Positions 25,181-34,206 of a DNA stretch of 59,517 bases are shown here, piece by piece. Within the stretch, counting starts at the first letter, position 1, and each line of letters begins with the position of its first letter. Source of the stretch: Oscillospiraceae bacterium (GTDB lineage Bacteria; Bacillota; Clostridia; Oscillospirales; CAG-272); the NCBI GenBank assembly GCA_015063545.1, contig SVTX01000008.1:1-59517 (forward strand), given 5' to 3'. The notes below the pieces were generated by a model. That model saw only the letters and a program-made list of their open reading frames with translations, ran no database searches and had not been told where the DNA came from. The position numbers and the translations under genes are program-made.

Positions 25181-25918
25181 TTATTTTGAAGCTATTTTGT
25201 TTTTGAATTTCTCATAAAATTGACCGTTCGTAACAAGCTCAACATTTGGCGCAGAGCTTATTTTTTTGATAAACTCCTCAAATTCATCATACGAACGAGC
25301 ACCGGGAAGATCAAATTCATACGAGTGCGCCCACACGTAAAACAACATGTCTTCCGTGGGCTCTGCGCTCAAAAACTGATTTGTCAGCTCTACGGTTTTG
25401 GGATCAAGAAACGAGCAGGTCGGATACCATTTGAGAAAGCATTTGGGAAGCTCGAAGCTGTATGTGGATGTCGATCCCCTTGCGTAACGGATAGGGGTGT
25501 TTTCATATACATGAGAAACCGTTGTATCGGTATAATCTCCGTCGCCGCCGGGCCATGCCATACCTATGGGATATTTGCCGCACAAGCTTTCAATATTCGC
25601 AGCATCACCGCATATCTCCTCGATTATCTTCTCGGGAGCATCGTCATATGCCTTAAGGCTCGGGTGATTGAGTGTATGCACGGCAAGCTCAAAGCCTTCG
25701 TAGACACCGTTCCTTATCTCATCCTCACCTATTCTTATGTGCGTAAGGCTCGGACATTTGTATGCCCATCTTATAAACTCCGAGTTATCCCGACCGAGTC
25801 CTCCTGTGTTTATATTGAAGGTAGCACAGTAGGCATTATATTTGCGAAGTATCTCCAAAACTCGCCTATCCTGTATGATACCGTCATCAAAGCTGAGAGT
25901 AAAATATTTTTTTGCCAT
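25181..25918 (-). CDS. Polysaccharide deacetylase-like protein, stand-alone
   Basis: The 245-residue protein has the NodB-type layout. Motif 1 is SFDDG (residues 8-12), motif 2 is HTLNHPSL (His-x3-His), and the barrel arginine/proline region is MAWPGGDGDY. A late VWAHSYEFDLPG segment has the final histidine. Such enzymes remove N- or O-acetyl groups from sugars. It is clearly paralogous to the C-terminal domain of the neighbouring lipoprotein gene, from which it is separated by 7 bp. It lacks a signal peptide and has no clear ribosome site, so translation may depend on reinitiation after the upstream gene. Confidence 0.8.
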   Translation of the reverse strand: MAKKYFTLSFDDGIIQDRRVLEILRKYNAYCATFNINTGGLGRDNSEFIRWAYKCPSLTHIRIGEDEIRNGVYEGFELAVHTLNHPSLKAYDDAPEKIIEEICGDAANIESLCGKYPIGMAWPGGDGDYTDTTVSHVYENTPIRYARGSTSTYSFELPKCFLKWYPTCSFLDPKTVELTNQFLSAEPTEDMLFYVWAHSYEFDLPGARSYDEFEEFIKKISSAPNVELVTNGQFYEKFKNKIASK

Positions 25919-25925
25919 TTTATCT

Positions 25926-28715
25926 TTAATATGATTCTATCTGATCCTTGTATAACTCATAAAACTCTGTGTTTGTAACGAGAACAATGTCATCCGCTTC
26001 GCTTATCATCTTTATAAGCTGTTCAAATTCCTCGTAAGAATTGACGCCGGGTATATCCATCTCATATCCGTGTCCCCATACGTAAAAGAGCATGTCTTCA
26101 GTAGGCTCTGCATCTATAAACTGCTGAGCAAGCTCAAACAGTCTCGCATCTGAGAAAGAACAAGTGGGATACCATGTCATAAACTTTTCGGGAAGATCGA
26201 AGGTATATGTAGGTGTCGTACATCTGGCAAAACGTATATCGGTGTATCTGAGAATATTTCTTATGTTGGTAAGATTAAACTCTGTATCTCCGCCCGGCCA
26301 TGCCATACCTACAGGTCTTACGCCTGTGATGCTTTCAATATTATCGGCATCTCCGATGATCTCGTCCTTAAGCTGTTTCAGAGAACAGTTTTTAAGCGAA
26401 GGATGTGTTTTTGTATGTACCAGCACGTCAAATCCGTCATATATTCCCGTGCGAAGCTCTTCTTCGGTAAATCTGATATGCGTAAGCGTAGGAACATGAA
26501 GCGCCTCTCCTACCCAAGTCCAATTAGCTCCGTAAAGTCCTGTATTGATATTGAATGAACAACAGTCCACGTTGTACTTTTTCAGTATTTCAATAATCTT
26601 GAGATCCTGCGTTATGCCATCGTCAAAGCTAAGCGTAAAATACTTTTTGGGCTTGCTTTCGGGTTCAGTGGGCTTATCAGTCGGCTCCTCGCCGGGCTGC
26701 TCGGTAGAATCTTCTCCAAGCGAGGGTGCAAGCTCTATTCCGCAAGCAGTGCAAACTTGAGCAGTTGTAGCAGTAGGCTCTGCTCCGGGTGTGTGTCCGA
26801 GAGCGTTGGTCTCATCTGAGATATATTCATCATTACAAACAGTACACATATATTTAGTAAATCCTTTCTCTGTACAAGTGGGAGCAATTACGGTAGCGCT
26901 GTAATTATGTCCAAGCGCGGGGGTAAGCTCTGCTTCGCAAACTATGCAAATCTGCGCCGTAGTGCATGTGGCTTCTGCACCGGGAACATGCTCGCAATAT
27001 CCCCAAACTACGTGGCAGTTGGAATAATTCCAATTAGAACTCCATCCCGACGGCTTTGATGCCGCTTCGCAGTATATCGTGAGGTTGTAGCAATTTTCAA
27101 ACGCACCACTGCCTATACTCGTGACACTGTCGGGAATTATTATGCTCGTAAGTCTATTGCCATTTGCGAACGCAGAAACGCCTATGCTCGTGACATCACT
27201 CGGAATTGTGAACGCTGTATCTGTTTTACCTATGGCATACTGTATTAGCGTTTTGCCATCTTTAGAATAAAGGCTACCATTTATAGATTTATAGACTGTA
27301 TTGTTATCATCTACAGTTATGCTATTAAGGCTACTGCAACAGGAGAACGCCCAAGAGCCTATGCTCGTGACACTGTCGGGGATTATTATGCTCGTAAGGC
27401 TACTACACCAATAGAACGCAGAATCGCCTATGCTAGTAACACTGTCGGAAATTTCTATGCTTGCAAGGCTATCGCACAAATAGAAAGCACCATCACCGAT
27501 ACTCGTGAGCTGGCTGTTTTCACCTATTACAACGCTCGTAAGGCTACGGCATTCATAGAACGCCCAATCGCCTATGCTTGTGATACTGTCGGGAATTTCT
27601 ATGCTCGTAAGGCTACGGCACTCCCAGAACACAGCATCTCCTATGCTCGTGACGCTGTCGGGGATTATTATGCTCGCAAGGCTACTGCAACCATAGAACG
27701 CTTCATCGCCTATACTCGTGAGCTGACTGTTTTCACCAAAAACAACGCTCACAAGGCTATCACACAAATGGAAAGCACCACCGCCTATACTCGTGATACT
27801 GTCGGGAATTTCTATGCTCGTAAGGCTACGGCACTCCCAGAACACACAACCGTTTATGCTCGTGACGGGCTTGCCGTTGTACGTGGAAGGAATGACTACA
27901 ACCGTCTCGTTTCCCGTATATTCGGCTACTCTATATGAGTTGCTTGAAGAAGAATATTCAAACCTCATGCCCTTATCCTTGTAATCAGCACAACGGGTAC
28001 AGGTATTTTCTTCATTATAGTCGTGTCCGAGCGCAGGAGCAATCTCCGCGTTACACACAGTACACGTCTGCGCCGTTGTACAAGTCGCGTCTGCGCCGAG
28101 AGTATGGCCTGTCGCGGGAATATTTGCGTTCTCACGCGATATCTCCACGTTACATACCGAGCAGTAAATCACTGTATCATACGAGCCTTGCCCCGTGCAA
28201 GTATGCTCTACCCTATTTTCTTCAACCGCATTTGCGGGAATATGTCCAAGCATTGGTGTAAGCTCTGTACCACATACTGTGCAAATCTGCGCGGTCGTAC
28301 AAGTCGCATCTGCGCCGAGAGTGTGGCCTGTCGCGTGTATCACCTCTGATTTAGAATCACCGCAAGCACATTCCTGAATTTTTATACCATTTTCCGTACA
28401 GCTTGCCTCTTGACGAACTACCCAATCGCCATACTCATGACTGTGTTCCGTCGGCATCTCCGTCGGTTTTTCTGTGGGAGGTGTCGTCGGCTTTTGCGTC
28501 GGAGCCTCGGTCGGATTTTGTGTTGGTCCTTCAGTAGGATTTTGTGTAGAGGCTTCGGTATTTTTTTCGGTAGGCTGCTGCGTGGCAGCATCGTTTTTTG
28601 TATCACCGTCTCCTTTATCAATATTGATATTAGCCGCGCTGTCACATGCGCACAAAATAAGCGAGAAAACTAATAAAAATACAATTCTGACGGTCATTTT
28701 TTTCATGATTTTCAT
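25926..28715 (-). CDS. Lipoprotein with CxxC repeats, leucine-rich repeats and polysaccharide deacetylase domain
   Basis: The 929-residue protein starts at 28715 behind GGAGG. A lipoprotein signal (LILCACDS) is followed by a Thr/Pro/Glu linker (about 38-85). Next come about five repeats carrying CxxC pairs and ending in LGH or similar (about 86-225), then about ten BspA-type leucine-rich repeats (LTSIIIPDSVTSIG..AF, about 235-515). Three more CxxC-type repeats and a short Pro/Glu linker lead into a NodB-type deacetylase domain (about 688-929) with SFDDG, HTKTHPSL and MAWPGG. It should sit on the outer face of the membrane, where the repeats bind a glycan or surface and the enzyme modifies it. 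The substrate is unknown. Confidence 0.8.
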   Translation of the reverse strand: MKIMKKMTVRIVFLLVFSLILCACDSAANINIDKGDGDTKNDAATQQPTEKNTEASTQNPTEGPTQNPTEAPTQKPTTPPTEKPTEMPTEHSHEYGDWVVRQEASCTENGIKIQECACGDSKSEVIHATGHTLGADATCTTAQICTVCGTELTPMLGHIPANAVEENRVEHTCTGQGSYDTVIYCSVCNVEISRENANIPATGHTLGADATCTTAQTCTVCNAEIAPALGHDYNEENTCTRCADYKDKGMRFEYSSSSNSYRVAEYTGNETVVVIPSTYNGKPVTSINGCVFWECRSLTSIEIPDSITSIGGGAFHLCDSLVSVVFGENSQLTSIGDEAFYGCSSLASIIIPDSVTSIGDAVFWECRSLTSIEIPDSITSIGDWAFYECRSLTSVVIGENSQLTSIGDGAFYLCDSLASIEISDSVTSIGDSAFYWCSSLTSIIIPDSVTSIGSWAFSCCSSLNSITVDDNNTVYKSINGSLYSKDGKTLIQYAIGKTDTAFTIPSDVTSIGVSAFANGNRLTSIIIPDSVTSIGSGAFENCYNLTIYCEAASKPSGWSSNWNYSNCHVVWGYCEHVPGAEATCTTAQICIVCEAELTPALGHNYSATVIAPTCTEKGFTKYMCTVCNDEYISDETNALGHTPGAEPTATTAQVCTACGIELAPSLGEDSTEQPGEEPTDKPTEPESKPKKYFTLSFDDGITQDLKIIEILKKYNVDCCSFNINTGLYGANWTWVGEALHVPTLTHIRFTEEELRTGIYDGFDVLVHTKTHPSLKNCSLKQLKDEIIGDADNIESITGVRPVGMAWPGGDTEFNLTNIRNILRYTDIRFARCTTPTYTFDLPEKFMTWYPTCSFSDARLFELAQQFIDAEPTEDMLFYVWGHGYEMDIPGVNSYEEFEQLIKMISEADDIVLVTNTEFYELYKDQIESY
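27580..27846. repeat. DNA repeats inside the leucine-rich repeat region
   Basis: The leucine-rich repeats are also repeated at DNA level. The 54 bp at 27580-27633 are identical to 27793-27846, at a distance of 213 bp, and the stretch between them also resembles the next unit. Recent tandem duplication or gene conversion is likely. Confidence 0.8.
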
Positions 28716-28745
28716 AACATCACCTCCGCTTGCCTTTCTATCATC

Positions 28746-28774
28746 ATTATATAACATTATTTTCGAAATGTCAA
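28746..28774 (-). promoter_or_regulatory. Sigma-A promoter of the lipoprotein-deacetylase genes
   Basis: On the minus strand, TTGACA (28769-28774) and TATAAT (28746-28751) are perfect hexamers with a 17-bp spacer. Confidence 0.8.
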
Positions 28775-28831
28775 GTCGATGGAAATATTAAAAAATGTTA
28801 CCTTTTGTTGCTTATTTTTTTCATAAAACAC

Positions 28832-28860
28832 TTGCAAAAACAGAAATTATCATGTATAAT
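28832..28860 (+). promoter_or_regulatory. Sigma-A promoter of rhaA
   Basis: TTGCAA (28832-28837) and TATAAT (28855-28860) are separated by 17 bp. Confidence 0.7.
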
Positions 28861-28929
28861 ATATTTTGTATGGGCATGTTTACCATAAAAAAGAAAACAA
28901 AAAAGAACACATAAAACAAGGAGGTCACT

Positions 28930-30183
28930 ATGACACAGAACGAACGTTATCTCTCTGCCAAGGAAATCTATGCAAAGTACGGCGTAGATACAGAGGCAGC
29001 TATCGAGAAGCTTTCAAACATCTCCATCTCTATGCACTGCTGGCAGGCAGACGATGTAAAGGGATTTGACACCGACGGCCCTCTTACCGGCGGTATCCAG
29101 ACAACAGGTAACTATCCCGGTAGAGCAAGAACTCCCGATGAGCTTTTCGCAGATCTTGACAAGGCTCTCTCGCTCATTCCCGGTAACCACAAGATCAACG
29201 TTCACGCAAACTACGCTATCTTCGAGGAAGACGGCTTCGTTGACCGTGATAAGCTTGAACCCCGCCACTTCAAGAGATGGGTAGAATTCGCAAAGAAGCA
29301 CAACTGCGGTCTTGACTTCAACCCCACCATATTCTCTCACCCCAAGGCAAACGGACTTACCCTCTCTCATCCTGACAAGGCTATCAGAGATTTCTGGGTA
29401 GATCACATTATCGCTTGTATCCGTATTTCCGAATACTTCGCTAACGAGACAGGTTATCCCTGCGTTATGAACATCTGGACCGGTGACGGACTTAAGGACG
29501 TTCCCGCAGACCGTATGGGCCCCCGCGCAAGATATGCTGACTCCATTGACCGCGCTCTCGCTTGCGGCTACGACAGAAGCAAGGTATATGTAACTGTTGA
29601 GTCCAAGGTGTTCGGTATTGGTGTTGAGGCTTATACAGTAGGATCCGGTGAGTTCTCTCTCGCATATGCAATGACCAGAGGAATCACTCCTCTTATGGAT
29701 AACGGTCACTATCATCCTACCGAGGTAGTTTCCGACAAGATCCCCGCGCTTCTCGTATTCAGCGACAAGATCGCTCTCCACGTAACACGTCCTATCCGTT
29801 GGGACTCTGACCATGTTGTATGCTTTGACGACGAGACAAGAGAGATGATGAAGGAGATCGTTCGTTGCGACGCTCTTGACAGAGTCTTCATCGCTACCGA
29901 CTACTTCGATGCGTCTATCAACCGTGTAGCAGCTCTCGTTATTGGTATGAGAAACGTTCAGAAGGCTCTTCTCAACGCGCTCCTCACACCCAACGCAGAA
30001 CTCAAGGACATTCAGGATGCAGGCAACTACACAAAGATGCTTATGCTTCAGGAAGAAGTCAAGACACTTCCCCTCGGCGACGTATGGGTAGAATTCTGCA
30101 ACCGTAACAACGTTTGCGGATGCTCTTGCTGGTACGACGAGATTATGGACTACGAAAAGGAAGTTCTCGCACAGAGAGTTTAA
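28930..30183 (+). CDS. rhaA: L-rhamnose isomerase
   Basis: The 417-residue protein converts L-rhamnose to L-rhamnulose, a cytoplasmic metal-dependent TIM-barrel reaction. The sequence shows the family pattern (ISISMHCWQADDVKGFD near the N-terminus, NVHANYAIF, GLDFNPTIFSHPKANGLTLSHPD, MNIWTGDGLKDVPADR and TPLMDNGHYHPTE with the metal-binding Glu, Asp and His residues). The start follows AAGGAGG. Codons are strongly biased to C-ending forms, unlike its neighbours, which points to high expression. The kinase and aldolase genes of the pathway are not in the window. Confidence 0.93.
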   Translation: MTQNERYLSAKEIYAKYGVDTEAAIEKLSNISISMHCWQADDVKGFDTDGPLTGGIQTTGNYPGRARTPDELFADLDKALSLIPGNHKINVHANYAIFEEDGFVDRDKLEPRHFKRWVEFAKKHNCGLDFNPTIFSHPKANGLTLSHPDKAIRDFWVDHIIACIRISEYFANETGYPCVMNIWTGDGLKDVPADRMGPRARYADSIDRALACGYDRSKVYVTVESKVFGIGVEAYTVGSGEFSLAYAMTRGITPLMDNGHYHPTEVVSDKIPALLVFSDKIALHVTRPIRWDSDHVVCFDDETREMMKEIVRCDALDRVFIATDYFDASINRVAALVIGMRNVQKALLNALLTPNAELKDIQDAGNYTKMLMLQEEVKTLPLGDVWVEFCNRNNVCGCSCWYDEIMDYEKEVLAQRV

Positions 30184-30197
30184 TCCTAAATTACATA

Positions 30198-30234
30198 AAA
30201 AATTGCACTCCGATTTTGGAGTGCAATTTTTTTA
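30198..30234. terminator. Terminator after rhaA
   Basis: The stem AAATTGCACTCC / GGAGTGCAATTT with a GATTTT-type loop is followed by a T-run, 15 bp after the stop. It also serves the convergent lipoprotein gene. Confidence 0.85.
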
Positions 30235-31763
30235 TATCATTTGGTCAAGTTCAACATCAACGTAATCGCTTAAATTATCTGGCGTTCCAATTTCGCTTTC
30301 AGTATAATCAAACTCGGTAACTATTTTTCTGAGCGTCTTATCGGTATTTTCCGGCTCAATATACTCTATATTCACGGATATGGATACGTATCTTCCTTGC
30401 TCGTCAAATATTACCTCAGCCGAAACAGAAAGCTCTCTCACATCACCAAGCGCGCTAATGCATTCATTATATGCAATATCTGTTAGTCCTTCCATAGTTA
30501 TGACATATCCGGTTTCGATCTCATCAGTCCATATAGCGTCGTCTCTGTTTGAGAGCGTGTAACTTGAAAACGCAGAAATATCTATCATTCTCTCGCCCGT
30601 AATATTGAATACCTTGGAGCGAACCTCTGCCATTCGGTCTGCGGGGACTGTTGCCTTTTGCTCCGTCCATTCAACAATGCTGCCGTCAATATCCGAAGTC
30701 ACAAATCCGTATAGAGTTCCGTCCAAACACGCAAACATCTCGAAGCAATCAAGCACACCGTCTTCTGTCTGCAAAAAATAGTTGCTGTTTAAACACATGT
30801 CATCCCCAATGACACTGATATAATAAGAACTGTTTTCCTTTTCTCTGTAATTAAATGAGGTTATATCCTCTGTAGAGTATGAATACTGTTCCGCAAGCAA
30901 ATTCTGTGCAGTGATTATCATTTGCTCTACACGGTCTATACCAACGGCATCGTTATCATACACAAGCTCATATTCATCAGCATCCTCGGGAGCAGATATT
31001 GTAACAGGATCATACTTATAAACGCACTCTTCCGTCACAGTAAAGGTAACATTTTCACCAACCTTATCACTGTCAAGTATATAGGAAAAACTCCTCTTTT
31101 CAGATAAAATGCGCCCCTCTTTGTCTATGACAAACTCTCCTTCGGTGTCAACAATTTCTATTGTGTATCCCCACATGTCAGCATTGCTTTTATAGTTCTC
31201 GTTGAGGGATGTTTTCTGTTCCTCGGAAAAGTCGGAAATTGCTATCTTTGCCGAACCGTCAGAGTTTTCTATCTTCTTAAACGTTTCAAAATATTTGGTG
31301 GACACAAATATATAATGAATAAGACTTCCTTCGGATTTCGCCTCATCCGCCGACATATTCCACTTGCGTTTGAATGAACCTCCACCTCCTATCACGTCTT
31401 CTCCACCTATCGAGGAAACATAATACATCCCATCCACGTAAATATGAAATCTCTCTTCTCCGTGCGAGCCATAAATACTTGTACCGTCGGTCATAAATAT
31501 CTCTTCACCCGAAACCCCTCCAAATACAAAATCCGCGGCAACATTATTGGAAGCGTTTGTGGTTTTCGTTGCAGAAAAAGCGTTCGCTTTAAGATAATCT
31601 CCTGCCGTATCCAGCATAGCTTGCGCCTCTTCTTGAGATATCTTTACTCCATTTTTATTTTTATCATCGTTTTTTTATCTTCATTATCAGTTGCTTTATT
31701 GCATGCACCAAATATGCCGACACACATACAAAGCACCAATAATATAATCACTGTTTTTTTCAT
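30232..31763 (-). pseudogene. Lipoprotein gene with a 1-nt frameshift in a poly-A run
   Basis: A lipoprotein signal (ATG at 31763, GAGG site; LCMCVGIFGACN) reads for about 40 codons and then stops. The main 460-residue frame begins without a ribosome site. The two frames join if the run of seven A (minus strand; 31670-31676) had eight, giving a continuous linker (NEDKKNDDKNKNGVK) into the body. The body is predicted to be an exported, mostly beta protein with no recognised domain. The break may be a true mutation, phase variation, a sequencing error, or a site of -1 frameshifting or transcriptional slippage (AAA AAA A). The gene lies 47 bp after a membrane protein gene and shares its promoter. 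Confidence 0.65.
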
Positions 31764-31810
31764 TTGGTTCCTCATTTTATTGTTTGTCCTGCCTCTAAAA
31801 ATTCTTTTTG

Positions 31811-33496
31811 TCATTCAGTCACAACTTCTTTGTATTTCACTATCTGTCTTATGCCCTCTATATCAGTTTCGGTATATTCTATCTCCAAGGTCTGTCCCGG
31901 ATACAGAAGTATAAGACCTTCGTCATCAGAAATTGTTCCCTTGTAACGGTATCCGTCACTGCCGGTAAAATAACGAACCGTGTTTGAGGATATAACAAAA
32001 TCCTCAATTCCGGATATCTGAACAGTGACCTTGGGGTTGCCCTCCTCGGCATCATTTCCGTTATTGTTCTGCAGCACACCGTTTTGAACAAGCAATTTTT
32101 TATATGCCGCCATGACCTCTGCCTGCGTCTGTCCTGTCGCTACGATATTGTAATTTTCCACGTTTACAAGCGCGTAAAGCTTTACTATGCCGTTGTCATC
32201 CTTTAGCACCATAATATAGGTTGCCTCTCCGGAAATATTGACAAGCGATGGGAATGACGCAACATATCCCTTTTCCTGAACCTCTCCTTGCGCCGCTTCC
32301 ATAGCCGAATGCTCCTCAGCGCCGCCTACCGCATAGTATTTATATTCGCCTGTTCTTGCGTTGGTAAGAATAAAACCGATATTCGAGCTATCTGCCGTTA
32401 CCGACGTAACACCCGTAAAGTACCACACATCATCACCTATGGTAATATAACCATAATCATCGGTAGTCATCTTACAGCCCTTGTTTCCAATAATACTGTT
32501 GATAAATCCACCTGACAGCGTGCCGTACCAGTTGTATTTTTCCACTGCGAGGTCTCCTGAGTACGAAGTATCTATCCACGAAGGTGTCTTATCCACATCA
32601 TATATCTTACTGTCACCCGTGCAGGGATCGAATATGATGACCTCGGACACGTCCTTCGCGCCAAACGGGAATATCTTGGGCTTTACACAGGAAACAATGT
32701 AATAAGGGTTTCCGCTTTCATCGACTTCAAAGCTTATATAGTCAAATATTTTTGTAGGGTATTTAAGTCTGAGCTTGCGGTACAGATCGTCACCGAAATA
32801 TCCGGATTCCGCATATTTCATAGTCTTTTCAAGCTTTACGTATTTAGCTTCATTTCTGACGGGATCGACCATTATATATCCGGGAATTCCCGTACCCTTG
32901 TTGTTCATCCACTTGAAGAAATCGGCATATTCCAGCCCGGTCACTTTTTTGGGTGAACCGTTGTAATTTATCTGAGAATACTGCTCTCCCGCAACAAACT
33001 GCGATACAACGTCGGAAAGCTTATCAAGCGCTCTGTTACCGATGATCTTTGCGGATTCGCTATCCATGAGAGCTATATTGGTTATCTCTTGGGATTCCTG
33101 CATGTCTTCAGCAAACACCGCTTCTTTAACTTGTATTATCTGAGCATATTTGCGCGCATTGAATATCTTTGAGGACATAAGCGAGCCCACAATTAAGATG
33201 AACACAAACGCACCTATAAGACCTACGAATATCTTGAACTCAACACTTGCTTTTTTGCGAGGCTTAAATTCAGCCTTACCCTTGGTGAAAATGTTTTTTA
33301 CACTGAACTTTTCTCGCTTTTCCCTACCCGCCAATGCGTACGGAATAGCATAAAACAGGACTGTGATGATTAAAAATATCCAGAATCCAGGATCAAACAC
33401 ATTTATTGCCGGTAGCCAGAAATAAAACGTCAATGCGGTAAGCACAGTACCGATAACACCGGATATGGCTATTTTCTTTCCTAAGTTATTTGTCAT
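31811..33496 (-). CDS. Large membrane-anchored protein of unknown function
   Basis: The 561-residue protein starts at 33496 behind AAGGAG. The N-terminal 110 residues contain three membrane segments: about 8-30, 33-52 and 82-103. Between the second and third lies a very basic stretch (REKREKFSVKNIFTKGKAEFKPRKK). The remaining 450 residues are predicted to be outside and form alpha/beta sequence with DPCTGDSKIYDVDKTPSW and YGYITIGDDVWYFTG segments. I do not recognise a family. It leads a two-gene unit with the frameshifted lipoprotein, so the two products may act together at the cell surface. Confidence 0.65.
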   Translation of the reverse strand: MTNNLGKKIAISGVIGTVLTALTFYFWLPAINVFDPGFWIFLIITVLFYAIPYALAGREKREKFSVKNIFTKGKAEFKPRKKASVEFKIFVGLIGAFVFILIVGSLMSSKIFNARKYAQIIQVKEAVFAEDMQESQEITNIALMDSESAKIIGNRALDKLSDVVSQFVAGEQYSQINYNGSPKKVTGLEYADFFKWMNNKGTGIPGYIMVDPVRNEAKYVKLEKTMKYAESGYFGDDLYRKLRLKYPTKIFDYISFEVDESGNPYYIVSCVKPKIFPFGAKDVSEVIIFDPCTGDSKIYDVDKTPSWIDTSYSGDLAVEKYNWYGTLSGGFINSIIGNKGCKMTTDDYGYITIGDDVWYFTGVTSVTADSSNIGFILTNARTGEYKYYAVGGAEEHSAMEAAQGEVQEKGYVASFPSLVNISGEATYIMVLKDDNGIVKLYALVNVENYNIVATGQTQAEVMAAYKKLLVQNGVLQNNNGNDAEEGNPKVTVQISGIEDFVISSNTVRYFTGSDGYRYKGTISDDEGLILLYPGQTLEIEYTETDIEGIRQIVKYKEVVTE

Positions 33497-33533
33497 TATT
33501 ATCACTCCTTGTAAAAGTAGTTTCATTACATTC

Positions 33534-33562
33534 ATTATACCACATCTCTCACGTTATGTAAA
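33534..33562 (-). promoter_or_regulatory. Sigma-A promoter of the membrane protein operon
   Basis: On the minus strand, TTTACA (33557-33562) and TATAAT (33534-33539) are separated by 17 bp. Confidence 0.7.
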
Positions 33563-33582
33563 GTACCTGCGGCAATTTCGGG

Positions 33583-33616
33583 CAATATAAAAATCCGCAC
33601 CCGTAAGGATGCGGAT
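33583..33616 (-). terminator. Terminator of the phage-island operon
   Basis: A stem ATCCGCA..CC / GG..TGCGGAT (33593-33616) is followed on the minus strand by TTTTTATATTG. It lies 18 bp after the last island gene. Confidence 0.8.
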
Positions 33617-33634
33617 CAAATTATACTTGCCAAA

Positions 33635-33826
33635 TCACTTTATTTCTATTCTGATATCCCCATCAACCATTTCAATTAAAATTTCATCTGCGTATTTGTC
33701 ATTGCGATAGTGCTTTAGTTCACGCAATATATCTACAAACATATTTACCGTCTCTTTACCAAATCTTTTTTCAATAACATCAAGTCCCAAAATTTCAATA
33801 TTAATGCATACACATCTGCTTTTCAA
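33635..33826 (-). CDS. Small hypothetical protein, last gene of the phage island
   Basis: The 63-residue protein uses a TTG start preceded by a G-rich site (GGGGGTGG). The sequence (CVCINIEILGLDVIEKRFGKETVNMFVDILREL, then an acidic end) is soluble and gives no recognised motif. It is 22 bp after the holin-like gene and just before a terminator, so it appears to belong to the same transcript. It could be a structural or regulatory accessory protein. The short length and unusual start keep confidence low. Confidence 0.45.
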   Translation of the reverse strand: MKSRCVCINIEILGLDVIEKRFGKETVNMFVDILRELKHYRNDKYADEILIEMVDGDIRIEIK

Positions 33827-33847
33827 GCCGCCACCCCCAGACCGATG

Positions 33848-34129
33848 TTACCCTATCAATTCAAAGTACTTCAATATCCACCCCGACAGCGCGCCGAAAA
33901 TCGCCGTTGCCGCATATCCGCACACTTTTCCGATCGTTGCCATGGGCTTTGTTTCTATAGCAGAAAGACGCTTGTCGCTATCCTTACATTCGTTGTCGTG
34001 TCGTTCTATCATTTCGGTGAGCTTGATAACGCATTTTTCAAGACTGTCTATCTGCTGACCGTGCTTTGTAAGTCTGTCCTCTATGCGGATGTGTCTTTCT
34101 TCGCAAAGCTCTTTGTTGTAGTTTTCCAT
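33848..34129 (-). CDS. Phage holin-like or XhlA-like membrane protein
   Basis: The 93-residue protein has a coiled-coil-like N-terminal two thirds (RIEDRLTKHGQQIDSLEKCVIKLTEMIERHDNE) and one C-terminal membrane helix (IGKVCGYAATAIFGALSGWILKYF). This layout matches small phage proteins placed before lysis genes, such as the XhlA/hemolysin type. No endolysin gene follows. The start is preceded by GGAGG. In the island it lies after a strong hairpin and is the next-to-last gene. Confidence 0.6.
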   Translation of the reverse strand: MENYNKELCEERHIRIEDRLTKHGQQIDSLEKCVIKLTEMIERHDNECKDSDKRLSAIETKPMATIGKVCGYAATAIFGALSGWILKYFELIG

Positions 34130-34154
34130 ACCTTTCCTCCCTTCCTATGATTTT

Positions 34155-34187
34155 GCCCTTTATGCGGAGATGCTCCGCATAAAGGGC
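34155..34187. other. Perfect 14-bp stem hairpin between capsid and holin-like genes
   Basis: The arms GCCCTTTATGCGGA and its exact complement enclose a 5-nt loop. No T-run follows on the minus strand, so on that strand it is not a classic terminator. It may pause or attenuate transcription, stabilise the 3' end of the capsid message, or be processed. Confidence 0.75.
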
Positions 34188-34206
34188 ATGATATGATATT
34201 TTAAAA

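Noticed and set aside
29014-29814. 266-codon minus-strand ORF opposite rhaA
   Set aside because: It is produced by the strong codon bias of rhaA and has no independent signals.
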